Shown here in pieces: positions 1 to 9,314 of a DNA stretch of 64,000 nucleotides (positions within the stretch are counted from its first letter, which is position 1; each line of letters starts with the position of its first letter). The position numbers were made by a program, and so were the translations under genes. This DNA is from Dyadobacter chenwenxiniae (lineage in GTDB: Bacteria; Bacteroidota; Bacteroidia; Cytophagales; Spirosomataceae): positions 5,270,001 to 5,334,000 of the forward strand of contig NZ_CP094997.1 in assembly GCF_022869785.1 (NCBI RefSeq), read 5' to 3'. The notes below the pieces were generated by a model. That model did no database searches. It saw nothing but the letters and a program-made list of their open reading frames with translations, and was not told the DNA's origin.

Positions 1-164
1 ACGGCTTGGGAGATCTTTTTGATCATAAGATCCCGTTTGTTAAAAACTACAAATTCCCCAGATCCGGCACTTACACGTTCACATTGACGCAATCTATGCG
101 CCAGAATCCGCTTCCTTTCGTGATGAGTGTGGGGATTAGTGTTGAGAAAACAGGTGTTAAATAA
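1..164 (+). CDS. gldH: Gliding motility lipoprotein GldH, C-terminal fragment
   Basis: Only the last 53 codons are in the window, reading from base 3 to a TAA at 162-164; the 5' part lies upstream. The fragment contains GLGDLFDHKIPF, then YKFPRSGTYTFTLTQSMRQN, then LPFVMSVGISVEKTG. These match, from memory, the conserved end of GldH, an outer-membrane lipoprotein linked to the Bacteroidota gliding and type IX secretion machinery. The family name is recognised from this short stretch only. It converges on the transporter that ends two bases downstream. Confidence 0.8.
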   Translation, partial: GLGDLFDHKIPFVKNYKFPRSGTYTFTLTQSMRQNPLPFVMSVGISVEKTGVK

Positions 165-166
165 TT

Positions 167-1387
167 CTAATTTTCCGGTTTGTTGGGCATAGGAGAAGTG
201 CTATCCGGACGATTCCTCGGCTTATTACGATATCTGCGGTAAGGTTTTTTCTTAAATTCCTTTTCAACGGTTTGCTCAATCATTACTTCTTTTTCGTCTT
301 CCTGCACCTCATGCACAGGCTCGCCCAACAGAAAACCGTAAGGCTCCATACTTGGAATAGTATCAAAAATCACTTTAAGAATAGCCGTCACGGGTAATGC
401 GAGGATTAAACCCGCTAGCCCCCATAACTGCCCTCCCAGAAACAATGCGACAATCGCGGCCAGTGGATTCACACTTACTTTGGATCCTACAATGTTCGGT
501 GTAATAAAATTGCCTTCCAGAAATTGTACAAAGCTCATCACACCGATTACACCCACCGCATACCAGGGCGAATCCATGGTAACGACAGCCAATAATGCAG
601 GCAAAACTGAGCCTATCAAAATTCCGATATATGGGATCAGGATCAGGAACCCTGCCAAAAAGCCGAAGAAAATAGCGTGTGGGATGCCTAAAATGAGCAA
701 CCCAATGCTGTTCAAAACGCCTACGATCAGAATGACTAGGAACAATCCTGACAGGTAACTTTGGATCACCTCGTATATTTTTTTCAAAAGCACATTCAAT
801 GCTTCGTTAGGAACATTGGTAATGGCTTTGTGAACAAAACGCCTGAAAAAATCGCGGTATAGCAGGAAGAAAAAGATGTAAAGCGGGATTAGGATGAATG
901 TTGAAATGGCGCCCGTGGTCGTAACAAGCGTGTTTAGCAAAACCGCCCTCCCTTCGCTTAATGCGTTAATGAGGTATTTTTTTGCTTCGCTGACTTGCTG
1001 GCTCCGGCTAATGTTGAGATAACGCTCGCCCATCGTAAGCGTTTGATCCAGAATCGTTTCTGCCTTTTCTGTAATCCTCGGAAGCTCTTCTGCAAAACCG
1101 CCGATTTGCAACGAAACCACATAGACAAGCACGACAATCACTACAACAAGTGAAAGGATGCTTAACAAAATAGACCCTATCCGCGGAACACGGTGCTTTT
1201 CCAGCCAAACACAAACGGGATGGAGCAGAATGGACAGCAAAATGGAGAATGCAATGGGGATGATCGTTTCCCGAAGAATATAAAGAATATAGACGGCGGC
1301 AATGAGGGCGACCAGGATGCTTGCCAGTTTCAGGTAAAGTGGGGTTTCTCTATCTTTGTTTGGAAGAGGACGTAATGTAGAATTCAT
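167..1387 (-). CDS. AI-2E family transporter (PerM/YdiK-like permease)
   Basis: A polytopic inner-membrane protein of about 406 residues. It has paired N-terminal membrane helices, a soluble loop near residues 105-155, and a run of C-terminal helices containing the motif IPYIGILIGSVLP, typical of the AI-2 exporter-like (PerM/YdiK) family. Substrates of this family are poorly defined; autoinducer export is shown for only one member. A lysine/arginine-rich tail follows the last helix and probably lies in the cytoplasm. I place the start at the Met whose codon is 1387-1385; an in-frame ATG at 1420 would add 11 residues. Its start codon overlaps that of the divergent gene at 1386. Confidence 0.85.
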   Translation of the reverse strand: MNSTLRPLPNKDRETPLYLKLASILVALIAAVYILYILRETIIPIAFSILLSILLHPVCVWLEKHRVPRIGSILLSILSLVVVIVVLVYVVSLQIGGFAEELPRITEKAETILDQTLTMGERYLNISRSQQVSEAKKYLINALSEGRAVLLNTLVTTTGAISTFILIPLYIFFFLLYRDFFRRFVHKAITNVPNEALNVLLKKIYEVIQSYLSGLFLVILIVGVLNSIGLLILGIPHAIFFGFLAGFLILIPYIGILIGSVLPALLAVVTMDSPWYAVGVIGVMSFVQFLEGNFITPNIVGSKVSVNPLAAIVALFLGGQLWGLAGLILALPVTAILKVIFDTIPSMEPYGFLLGEPVHEVQEDEKEVMIEQTVEKEFKKKPYRRYRNKPRNRPDSTSPMPNKPEN

Positions 1388-2222
1388 GAATAAATTAATG
1401 TATCTGTGGTTTGCTGTCAAAACGATATTCTGTACTTGCCAGCCTGATCATAAGATCAATGATTTTGAGAAGGTGCGATCTCATTACAAAATTAGCAAAA
1501 TAGGTAAGCTTCCGGCTGTTGCGTCGGAAAGTTCGGGCCTGGCGAACGGCTCGGCGCCTGGTTTGTTTGTCACTCACAATGACAGCGGCGGCAAGCCGGA
1601 ATTGTATGAATTTGACCTTTCAGGCAAGCTGGCTGCAACAAAGCCAGTCCCTGATGCAAGAAATGTGGACTGGGAAGATTTAGGTAAAGATGCGGACGGA
1701 AATTTTTACATAGGTGATTTTGGTAATAACGGTGCTCCGAGGAACCAGTTTGAAATCTACAAGTTCAACAGCCAGAACGGGACGGAAAAAATTTCGTTTC
1801 GCTATACTGATCAGAAATCACTTGCGGGCGTTTCTAATAAGCCTGCTTTTGATTGCGAATCGCTCTTTTATTTTCAAAAAAACCTTTATCTCTTCTCAAA
1901 AAACTGGGGGAAAAATAAGTTTGTAAGACTTTATCGCGTTCCTGCCGAGGCGGGCAATTACACTATAATGCCAATTGACAGCATTCAAATCAATACACAG
2001 GTTACCGCAGCCGATGTGAGTCCGGATGGTAAGACTTTTGCATTGCTGACTTATGGTAAGATCCTGCTCTTCGCCATTGAAAATGACCGCATTGATTTTA
2101 GTAAGCCCAGGAGCTGTTTTCGGCTGGTAAAAAAACAGAACGAAGCGCTTATGTTTTTGAATAATACCGATATGCTCGTAACCAATGAGCAAGGCGATAT
2201 TTATCAGATTACTTATAAATGA
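1386..2222 (+). CDS. Secreted or lipid-anchored beta-propeller-like protein
   Basis: About 278 residues. A short hydrophobic N-terminus with a Cys-Thr-Cys (residues about 15-19) suggests export, but it is not a canonical lipobox. The body has the repeating pattern of a Bacteroidota propeller family: SSGL, THNDSGG, NVDWEDLGKDADGNFYIGDF, GNNG, then AADVSPDGKTFALLTYG. These segments resemble SdiA-regulated/esterase-like propellers; no enzymatic function can be assigned. The start ATG at 1386 shares a CATG with the divergent transporter start; ATGs at 1356 and 1398 are alternatives. It runs toward the response regulator, with an 86-base gap. Confidence 0.6.
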   Translation: MNKLMYLWFAVKTIFCTCQPDHKINDFEKVRSHYKISKIGKLPAVASESSGLANGSAPGLFVTHNDSGGKPELYEFDLSGKLAATKPVPDARNVDWEDLGKDADGNFYIGDFGNNGAPRNQFEIYKFNSQNGTEKISFRYTDQKSLAGVSNKPAFDCESLFYFQKNLYLFSKNWGKNKFVRLYRVPAEAGNYTIMPIDSIQINTQVTAADVSPDGKTFALLTYGKILLFAIENDRIDFSKPRSCFRLVKKQNEALMFLNNTDMLVTNEQGDIYQITYK

Positions 2223-2308
2223 TATTATGTTTCTGTTAACAATGCCGTAAAGCATGTAATCTGAACATCACATCTGCTAATTTCGAACCGCGTTTTAATA
2301 AGAAAAAC

Positions 2309-3019
2309 ATGAGCACCGCTAAATCTGCATCGTCAGCCCCAAAAGTTCTAGTTGTTGACGACGATTCTGATATTGTTGAACTTCTGGAATATAATTTAAT
2401 TAAGGAAGGATATTCGGTGGTTACCGCTTCCAATGGCAAGAAAGCAATCGAAATCGCCAAGACATTTATCCCTGATCTGATCCTGCTGGACATTATGATG
2501 CCGCAACTCGATGGCATCGAAACAGGCCGTATTTTGCGCAGTAACCCGGAAATCAAAAACACATACATTCTTTTCTTAACAGCCAGATCGGAAGAATATT
2601 CTGAGGTTGCGGCTTTCGATGTAGGCGCGGATGATTACATTACGAAGCCGATCAAGCCGCGGGCTCTGATGAGCCGCATTAATGCATTGTTCCGCAGGGA
2701 AGCGCAAAAAGCAGAATCAGGTGACCAGATCGACATTCTGGACCTGACCATTAACCGCAAAAATTACACGGTTACCCAAGGCTCGGAAAAGTCAATCGTG
2801 CTTCCGAAGAAAGAATTTGAACTGCTGTTTTTTCTTGCTCAAACGCCTAATAAGGTCTTTAACAGGGACGAGCTGTTGCAAAAAATCTGGGGAGCCGACA
2901 TTTATGTCCTGGAAAGAACCGTTGACGTCCACATTAGAAAGTTACGCGAAAAACTCGGCGACCGTTATATCAAAACCCTGAAAGGCGTGGGCTATATGTT
3001 CAGTAATGAGCAGGAATAA
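2309..3019 (+). CDS. OmpR/PhoB-type response regulator
   Basis: A 236-residue two-domain DNA-binding response regulator. The receiver domain occupies residues about 12-130, with the acidic pocket D17-D18-D19, phospho-acceptor D61 in LLDIMMP, T91 and K113 in ITKPIKP. The C-terminal winged helix (about 140-235) has the typical end TVDVHIRKLREKLGDRYIKT followed by GVGYMF. No histidine kinase gene is adjacent, so the partner is unlinked. The gene converges on the AsmA-family gene with only two bases between stop codons and no room for a classical terminator. Confidence 0.92.
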   Translation: MSTAKSASSAPKVLVVDDDSDIVELLEYNLIKEGYSVVTASNGKKAIEIAKTFIPDLILLDIMMPQLDGIETGRILRSNPEIKNTYILFLTARSEEYSEVAAFDVGADDYITKPIKPRALMSRINALFRREAQKAESGDQIDILDLTINRKNYTVTQGSEKSIVLPKKEFELLFFLAQTPNKVFNRDELLQKIWGADIYVLERTVDVHIRKLREKLGDRYIKTLKGVGYMFSNEQE

Positions 3020-3021
3020 CG

Positions 3022-5523
3022 CTATTTCTCGATGAGCTCTGGATTGATTTCCGGCTCGTCTTTTTTGTCCTTATCCTTGTCTTTATCTTTCTTTTTCCTG
3101 AATGCAAGCTTGATATTTACCTCACCATTTTCGTCAATGGCTCTCAGGAAAATTTTAGACCCTTGCTTCTTCTCTTCATTATTCGGATCGAGCACATAAG
3201 TCGAGTCCCGTTTTTTCAGGTTACTCAACGGAATTTGAATGTTAATGTCCGTTTTCTTGCCAAAACTGTAAATGCCATCAATATAAAGCGTCACTACATT
3301 GGATTCAATCTCCATTGGCGCGATCTCAATCTCCTGGCCGCTCAGCTTAAAATCGCTCCGAATAGGCGCAAATTTTACACGCTCAAAATTCCGTCGTTTG
3401 AAAATGAGCTTTTTCATCTTCATAAAAGGCTCAAAGTTCAGAATGTAACCATTGGTAAGGTCAATACGCAGCAGGCCTTTCATCGTCGAGGGAATTAGCC
3501 TGACGTTGTTATTAAGCCGTGACTCAAAACTAAAATCTGTATTCAGGATTCCCTTTAAATTTTGATGTGTAAGGGTTTTTTGTCCAAAATCATCAAACGA
3601 GTAAAACACGGAGTGCACATCCGCATTCGCAATTTTGCCTCGCATAGCCATGTGCGGCAGCTGGCTCGCTCCGGAATTGTCCATCTCCCCGGAAACACGA
3701 ACGTTTCCGCTCCCAAATGCTTTCATGACAAAGTACTCAATGCTAACAGCGTTGTTCTTAATCGTAAACTCTCCTTTCACGTCCCTTGCCGTAAAATTTT
3801 TGTAATTGAGCTTCTTAGCATCCAGCTTGGCAACAATTTGCATTTGGTCAATGGCGTCGTCCAGCAGTTCAACCAGTTTCAGCTTCTTTCTTTTTTTTGT
3901 CACAACCTGTCGTGGAGCGAGCAGTGTTTCCAGCCAGTTCATTTTCCAAACTGGAATGTTAATGTCCACATTCGCCCTGAGCGGCTTGGGAGAACCAAAC
4001 AGATAAGGGATCAAATCAAGCACCTGACCCCTGATATACAGCATGTTCTGCCCATCCGATAAGCTCAGATCAGGAAAGACGAATGCTTTTTCGTTGAAAG
4101 TGAAATCTCCTTTTATTTTTTTCAAATGAACCTGCCGCGGCAGATAATCCATGGAAATGTTATCGATCGACACTTTGCCACTCAACTTGCCATTGAAGCG
4201 GTCACGGCTGGGATCATAGAAGTTTTTTAAGCTGCCATCAAAATTGAACTCGATCTTCGCACTCCCGTTTTTGAAGCGATATCGTTTGGGATCCAAAAGC
4301 TGATCCAGATTCGTGGAATCCGCATCAATTTTTCCGCTGATCCGGGCAACCGGGTTTTGAAAATTGGTGACGGCAATGGCGAGTCGGAATGGAATGGTCT
4401 CGAATTTACCCTTTACATCCTGCGCGGTCACGCGTGAGTTGAGCGGACCGGGCACTTCGGTTGTATCGGCCTGATTGGTAAAGTTGCCTTCCGCCAACAT
4501 ATCCCGCAAAACGCCCACCGGCAGGTTGTACTGAAACGTATCCGTCTTGAAATATACGTCAACGTGCGGCTGCACCAAACTTGCGATTTGCCCATTCACA
4601 CGCACCTTTGCATCCACCTTAGTTTGAATACCAATTGAATCAATTTGCTCCTTAATCCGCCTGTTCAATAGCGGAAGCGCATTTTTAATGGCAATTTTTT
4701 TAGCCTCGAAATTTAAGGAAAATTGTTTTGAAGAGTCCGCGAAGTCGAATGTTCCGTTGATGCCAATTTGATCATTGGTGGCAGTTTCCAATACGGACGG
4801 GTAAATTTTGAGCTGTTGATTATCAGCGTCATAGGCTAATGCAAGTCCTAGCCTCGCCTCCTGGTTGATCAGGAAACCGCCTTTTTTAGGCTTGAATGTC
4901 AGTTGGTTAAACAAAATGGCGCCGTTAAGGCTGGCATTTGTAGTTGAATCGGTTGTTGTGATGATATTGGTAACATCATGCATCAAAGCACCGTAAAATT
5001 TTTGCTTTACAGAATCGGAATAGCTAACGGTAAAGTTAACGAAACGCATATTACCCAGCTTTTTTAAGACATTGTCGTTCCCTCCGGAATCCTTTTTCTT
5101 TTTGTCTTTCGAATTGTTTTTGAAGATGCTTAAATTGGAATAGCCGTCCTTTTGAACAAACAATTTCATTGTCCCATTTTCCAGAATGAGGTTTTTAATC
5201 TTCATATTCCCTTTATAAAAACCCGCAAGATCTAACGAAATGTGCATTTTTTCGGCTTCCAGAAAGGGTTTTTGATGAACCTGGTAAAGGCTGTCGGTAA
5301 GTTTGACGTTTGTTAATGTGAAGTTTAATCCAAATGATCCGCTGAAAGGCCGGAATTTAAAATCCTCAATTTCCAGATTCCCGTTCAAATTCTCGTTGAC
5401 GAATTCTTTTGTCTTTTTGAAAATATTATCCCTGTTTCTGTAAACCCATATCTCAACGGCACCGAAAAGAAAAAAAGCGCACAGGGCAATTATTCCAAAG
5501 ATTTTTAAAATTCTTGCAAACAT
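3022..5523 (-). CDS. AsmA-family protein (AsmA/TamB-like)
   Basis: A large 833-residue protein with one N-terminal membrane helix (about residues 8-26) followed by a long periplasmic region of beta-strand character. This layout is characteristic of AsmA/YhjG-type proteins, which in other bacteria act in outer-membrane lipid homeostasis as bridge-like periplasmic proteins. The tail is highly charged (a KDKDKDKKDEPE stretch). It ends two bases from the response regulator stop and starts opposite lysS with a 219-base gap. The family call is firm; the substrate is unknown. Confidence 0.8.
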   Translation of the reverse strand: MFARILKIFGIIALCAFFLFGAVEIWVYRNRDNIFKKTKEFVNENLNGNLEIEDFKFRPFSGSFGLNFTLTNVKLTDSLYQVHQKPFLEAEKMHISLDLAGFYKGNMKIKNLILENGTMKLFVQKDGYSNLSIFKNNSKDKKKKDSGGNDNVLKKLGNMRFVNFTVSYSDSVKQKFYGALMHDVTNIITTTDSTTNASLNGAILFNQLTFKPKKGGFLINQEARLGLALAYDADNQQLKIYPSVLETATNDQIGINGTFDFADSSKQFSLNFEAKKIAIKNALPLLNRRIKEQIDSIGIQTKVDAKVRVNGQIASLVQPHVDVYFKTDTFQYNLPVGVLRDMLAEGNFTNQADTTEVPGPLNSRVTAQDVKGKFETIPFRLAIAVTNFQNPVARISGKIDADSTNLDQLLDPKRYRFKNGSAKIEFNFDGSLKNFYDPSRDRFNGKLSGKVSIDNISMDYLPRQVHLKKIKGDFTFNEKAFVFPDLSLSDGQNMLYIRGQVLDLIPYLFGSPKPLRANVDINIPVWKMNWLETLLAPRQVVTKKRKKLKLVELLDDAIDQMQIVAKLDAKKLNYKNFTARDVKGEFTIKNNAVSIEYFVMKAFGSGNVRVSGEMDNSGASQLPHMAMRGKIANADVHSVFYSFDDFGQKTLTHQNLKGILNTDFSFESRLNNNVRLIPSTMKGLLRIDLTNGYILNFEPFMKMKKLIFKRRNFERVKFAPIRSDFKLSGQEIEIAPMEIESNVVTLYIDGIYSFGKKTDINIQIPLSNLKKRDSTYVLDPNNEEKKQGSKIFLRAIDENGEVNIKLAFRKKKDKDKDKDKKDEPEINPELIEK

Positions 5524-5682
5524 GAAAAGAGGGATTTAACACAATTTATGCCAGACAGGGTTGATTGTCAAAGTCAATGTCTGCCATCATGAAAATTATT
5601 AATAACGTGCCAGCACATATACGTTTACAACGAACGAATGTAGGTTAATGGTTTCATCCTCGTTATTCACGGCAAAATATAG

Positions 5683-5690
5683 TACTTTTG
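5683..5690 (+). promoter_or_regulatory. Putative -7 element of lysS promoter
   Basis: TACTTTTG fits the Bacteroidota -7 consensus TAnnTTTG, 52 bases before the lysS ATG. I see no good TTTG at the -33 distance. Confidence 0.4.
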
Positions 5691-5742
5691 CGCACTCTTT
5701 TCGAACATTGAGGTTGCCATTTTCAAACCATTGCTGTCAAAA

Positions 5743-7458
5743 ATGCTATTAAGCGAACAGGAAATATTGCGCAGACAAAAGCGCGAGGAATTAATGCGGA
5801 TGGGCATCGAGCCTTATCCTGCGGAAGAATTTGTGGTAAATACTTACGCTGCAGACATTGTCAAGAACTACGAAAACAATAAAATAGATTATAAACACGT
5901 CACCATGGCCGGCAGGTTGATGGGCTTCCGGATTATGGGAAGCGCTGCTTTTGCCGAGTTTCAGGACAGCACCGGACGTGTGCAACTATATTTCCGCAGG
6001 GACGATCTTTGCCCGGGCGAAGACAAGACGCTTTACAATACGGTTTTCAAAAAACTGCTGGACATTGGCGATATAATTGGAATTCAAGGATTTGTGTTTA
6101 CTACGCAAACCGGAGAAATATCCGTTCATGTTCAGGAATTTAAGATTCTTAACAAATCGCTTCGTCCGCTTCCTGTTGTGAAACGCGACGAAGAGGGCAA
6201 CATTCATGACGGTTTTACCGATCCTGAACTTCGCTATCGTCAGCGCTATGTGGATTTGATCGTGAATCCTGAAGTCCGCGAGATTTTTATCAAAAGAGCC
6301 AGGATTATCACGACAATGCGCTCTTATTTTGATTCAAATGGATGGCTAGAAGTGGAAACGCCCGTTTTGCAGAGCATTCACGGAGGTGCCGCCGCCCGGC
6401 CGTTTGAAACACATCATAACGCGTTGGACACGGATCTTTTCCTTAGAATCGCCACGGAATTGCATTTAAAACGATTGATAGTTGGTGGTTTTGAAGGCGT
6501 TTATGAATTCGGAAAACTGTTTCGTAACGAAGGAATGGACCGGACGCACAACCCTGAATTTACAACCGTCGAATTATACGTTGCTTACAAAGATTATCTA
6601 TGGATGATGCGCATGACCGAGCAAGTGCTCGAACAGGTTGCGATTGCAGTGAACGGAACGCCAGTAGCTAAATTCGGAGAAACGGAGCTCGATTTTACTG
6701 GCCCATATCCCCGGTTAAGCATTACGGATGCCATTAAGCAATATACAGGGCTTGATGTGGAAACGCTTGATGAAAACGCGATCCGCGAACAATGCCGCGC
6801 GTGGGGAATGGAGGTGTCGGAAAGCATGGGCAAAGGCAAGCTGATTGACGAGATTTTTGGTGAAAAAGTAGAAGAGAACATTATTCAGCCTACATTCATT
6901 ATCGACCATCCGGTTGAAATGTCGCCCCTTACCAAGAAACACCGCACCAAAAAAGGCATGGTGGAGCGCTTTGAGCTTTTTGTGAATGGCAGAGAAATTG
7001 CCAATGCTTATTCTGAGCTCAATGATCCTTTGGAGCAACGGGAACGTTTTGAAGATCAGTTGAAATTGAAGGAACGCGGCGATGATGAAGCCATGGAAAT
7101 GGACGACGATTTCCTCAGATCACTCGAATACGGCATGCCCCCAAGTTCAGGCATCGGGATTGGCATTGACCGGCTTACCATGTTGCTGACCAATAATACG
7201 AGCATTCAGGAAGTGATTTTCTTCCCGCAAATGCGCCCTGAACGCCGGGTTGAAATTGCAAAGGAACTGGACTATATCAATGCCGGGGTGCCTGCTGCCT
7301 GGGTGCCTGCATTGCAAAAAATGAATATTCTTACGATTGAACAATTGAAAGCGGCTAATCCAAATAAGATTTTTAATGATCTGGGAGGAATGCGCAAAAA
7401 GCTTAAAATTGAAGAGAAAATGCCACTTTTAGATGATATTAAGGCATGGATCGCCTAG
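5743..7458 (+). CDS. lysS: Lysyl-tRNA synthetase, class II
   Basis: A 571-residue class II lysine-tRNA ligase charging tRNA-Lys in the cytoplasm. The N-terminal OB-fold anticodon-binding domain covers residues about 50-155 (VTMAGRLMGFRIMG). The catalytic core shows motif 2 (FRNEGMDRTHNPEFT) and motif 3 (GIGIGIDRLTMLL). After motif 3 there is an extra domain of roughly 75 residues beginning near PERRVEIAKELDY and resembling a helix-hairpin-helix, longer than E. coli LysS. I chose ATG 5743; an in-frame TTG at 5731 has less support. A strong hairpin follows the stop. Confidence 0.95.
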   Translation: MLLSEQEILRRQKREELMRMGIEPYPAEEFVVNTYAADIVKNYENNKIDYKHVTMAGRLMGFRIMGSAAFAEFQDSTGRVQLYFRRDDLCPGEDKTLYNTVFKKLLDIGDIIGIQGFVFTTQTGEISVHVQEFKILNKSLRPLPVVKRDEEGNIHDGFTDPELRYRQRYVDLIVNPEVREIFIKRARIITTMRSYFDSNGWLEVETPVLQSIHGGAAARPFETHHNALDTDLFLRIATELHLKRLIVGGFEGVYEFGKLFRNEGMDRTHNPEFTTVELYVAYKDYLWMMRMTEQVLEQVAIAVNGTPVAKFGETELDFTGPYPRLSITDAIKQYTGLDVETLDENAIREQCRAWGMEVSESMGKGKLIDEIFGEKVEENIIQPTFIIDHPVEMSPLTKKHRTKKGMVERFELFVNGREIANAYSELNDPLEQRERFEDQLKLKERGDDEAMEMDDDFLRSLEYGMPPSSGIGIGIDRLTMLLTNNTSIQEVIFFPQMRPERRVEIAKELDYINAGVPAAWVPALQKMNILTIEQLKAANPNKIFNDLGGMRKKLKIEEKMPLLDDIKAWIA

Positions 7459-7465
7459 GTAATCA

Positions 7466-7502
7466 ATGAAAAATGCCGCCCTGAACGAGCGGCATTTTTC
7501 AT
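7466..7502. terminator. Terminator between lysS and csp (likely bidirectional)
   Basis: A perfect 14-base inverted repeat, ATGAAAAATGCCGC and GCGGCATTTTTCAT, around a 9-base loop. The GC-rich stem top is flanked by A and T runs, so it can stop transcripts from both the lysS side and the convergent cold-shock gene. Confidence 0.85.
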
Positions 7503-7522
7503 TTTCTGCAAAAAAAATACGA

Positions 7523-7717
7523 TTATATCTTTTTTACCTGCACAGCGTTTAGTCCTTTTTTACCTTCAACGACTTCGTATTCTACTTGGTCATTTTCACG
7601 GATAGTAAGTCCTCCCAATCCTGTCACATGGACAAAGATGTCTCTGTTTGTGTCGTCTTCAACGATGAAGCCGTATCCCTTAGCTTCATTGAAAAATTTT
7701 ACAGTACCTGTTGGCAT
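7523..7717 (-). CDS. Cold-shock domain protein (CspA family)
   Basis: A 64-residue single cold-shock domain, the usual family length. It has both RNA-binding motifs, KGYGFI (RNP1) and DIFVHV (RNP2), in the expected order after MPTGTVKFF. Such proteins bind single-stranded RNA/DNA and act as RNA chaperones. I start it at the Met coded at 7717-7715; an in-frame upstream Met at 7777 would add 20 residues that do not look like a cold-shock domain and are more likely 5' leader. It converges on lysS. Confidence 0.93.
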   Translation of the reverse strand: MPTGTVKFFNEAKGYGFIVEDDTNRDIFVHVTGLGGLTIRENDQVEYEVVEGKKGLNAVQVKKI

Positions 7718-8066
7718 AATGGTTGAATAAAAAAATTGAAATAAGGTGAAAATACAAAAGATTTGCAAGCGTTTCATTCAAAAGCCCAATGAGCTTCACC
7801 AAATAATTGAGGGAGGCTCAACGCATTGGTAAAAGAAACTTTGGAATTTTTAGTCAAGACATCCCGATTATAATGAACAACTTACAAAATCTTTAATCAC
7901 AAAGAAACAAAAATTGTTTGTAAATCAATTTATTTGACTAAAGAATTTGAAAATTTACGAGTTAGCGGTATTTTGCCGTTTCGCCCAGTTTTAGAGGAAA
8001 ATTTGATCACCGAATTGTATATACGGGTAAAATTCCCTAATTATGAACTAATTATTGGAAAAAGGT
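7718..8066. other. AT-rich divergent intergenic region
   Basis: About 350 bases without a convincing gene between the divergent cold-shock and PspC-like genes. It must carry both promoters and the cold-shock mRNA leader. TTTG-containing promoter-like words occur (for example near 7917 and 7940), but no pair fits the consensus well enough to place a promoter. Confidence 0.5.
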
Positions 8067-8288
8067 ATGAACAAATTTCGGTATTTCGTTGAAGACCAGA
8101 TATTTGGTGTCTGCGCAAAATTGGGCGAAAAGCTCAATTTCCCCGCTAGCAGCGTCCGGTTGTACTTTATTTATGCCACCTTCATGACTTTTGGATCGCC
8201 AATTATCCTTTATCTGGTGCTAGCTTTCTGGATGGAGTTGCAGAAGCATTGGCGCCGTCACAACAGTCCTACGATTTGGGAACTGTAA
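8067..8288 (+). CDS. PspC-domain small membrane protein
   Basis: A 73-residue protein with the PspC-type segment FGVCAKLGEKLNFPASSVRL followed by a single membrane helix (FGSPIILYLVLAFWMEL). PspC-domain proteins are linked to membrane stress responses in other bacteria; short versions like this are common in Bacteroidota and their role is unclear. I chose ATG 8067, six bases after a GGAAAAAGG stretch, rather than the in-frame TTG at 8055. Its 3' end overlaps the convergent glycosyltransferase by 20 bases. Confidence 0.75.
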   Translation: MNKFRYFVEDQIFGVCAKLGEKLNFPASSVRLYFIYATFMTFGSPIILYLVLAFWMELQKHWRRHNSPTIWEL

Positions 8289-9303
8289 CCTTATCAAAAT
8301 TAATTCCCGTCAGCTGACTAAATCTGTGCTTCCCCAGCACAAAATATTCCCATACAATGCTCCTATAATATAATGGAGCACGATATGATGTTCTTTTTGT
8401 GGTTTTAATGAGTGAAGGGATCATTCTATAAAACGCAAAATGCGCTCTCAAAATGGCGACAACGTCGGGCCAGGCACCTGTTGCCATAAACCGTACGCTC
8501 GAAATTCCGTCCAATAACAATCTGATAAACACCGTTTTCCACCTCCTCCCTTTGGGAAGATTCTTGAAAAGCATGATTAAATTGTTCCGGTAATTGAGGA
8601 AAGTCTTTCTTGGATTGGACTTATGCAAAGTCCCGCCTCCTACGTGGTAAACGACTGATTTTCCGCAATATGTGATCCTGTACTGCATATTAAGCAACCG
8701 CCAGCAAAGGTCAATTTCTTCCATATGCGCAAAGAACGATTCGTCGAAACCCCCAGCTCGGTGAAAGGCAGATGCGCGGACAAACAAACATGCGCCGGTT
8801 GCCCAGAATACATCCTGCTCGTCATCAAACTGGCCTAAATCCTCTTCCCGCGTATCAAATATCCGCCCCCTGCAGAACGGATAACCCAGATAGTCCATAT
8901 AACCACCAGCCGCTCCTGCATATTCAAAGTGCGTGGGAAGATCATATGCACGGATTTTCGGCTGACATGCTGCAATTTTTTCATCCGAGTCCATAAAGGA
9001 AATAACCGGTTGAATCCAGTTTTCTGTAACCTCAATGTCCGAGTTCAGCAGAATGTAGTAATCAGCCGAAATGCGCTTCAATGCATCATTATAGCCGCCT
9101 GCATAGCCTTTGTTTTCTGAAATTGTCAGCGTGTGAAGTTCGGGATAGGCTGAGTTTAACCAACTGAGAGACTGGTCTGTAGACGCATTGTCGGCTATCC
9201 AAACTGCATAGCCATCTGAATACTTCAAGATATTGGGAAGGAATTTTTCGAGATGGTGTCTGCCGTTATAATTCAGGATGACAATCGCAACAGTGGGAGC
9301 CAT
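8269..9303 (-). CDS. Family 2 glycosyltransferase (rhamnosyltransferase-like)
   Basis: A 344-residue GT-A fold glycosyltransferase. It opens with VAIVILNYNGRHHLEKFLP, followed by the nucleotide-sugar pocket IADNASTDQS, the metal-binding LLNSDIEV, and MEEIDLCWRLL, which is typical of GT2 rhamnosyltransferase-like enzymes. The C-terminal third is helical with weak hydrophobic character. It probably transfers a sugar during envelope polysaccharide synthesis; donor and acceptor cannot be read from sequence. It follows ybaB by 11 bases on the same strand, so the two are probably co-transcribed. Confidence 0.85.
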   Translation of the reverse strand: MAPTVAIVILNYNGRHHLEKFLPNILKYSDGYAVWIADNASTDQSLSWLNSAYPELHTLTISENKGYAGGYNDALKRISADYYILLNSDIEVTENWIQPVISFMDSDEKIAACQPKIRAYDLPTHFEYAGAAGGYMDYLGYPFCRGRIFDTREEDLGQFDDEQDVFWATGACLFVRASAFHRAGGFDESFFAHMEEIDLCWRLLNMQYRITYCGKSVVYHVGGGTLHKSNPRKTFLNYRNNLIMLFKNLPKGRRWKTVFIRLLLDGISSVRFMATGAWPDVVAILRAHFAFYRMIPSLIKTTKRTSYRAPLYYRSIVWEYFVLGKHRFSQLTGINFDKVTVPKS

Positions 9304-9314
9304 TAATGAAGCGG

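Noticed and set aside
3562..4062. Open frame of 166 codons antisense within the AsmA-family gene
   Set aside because: Composition is that of an antisense shadow; the AsmA frame is continuous across it.
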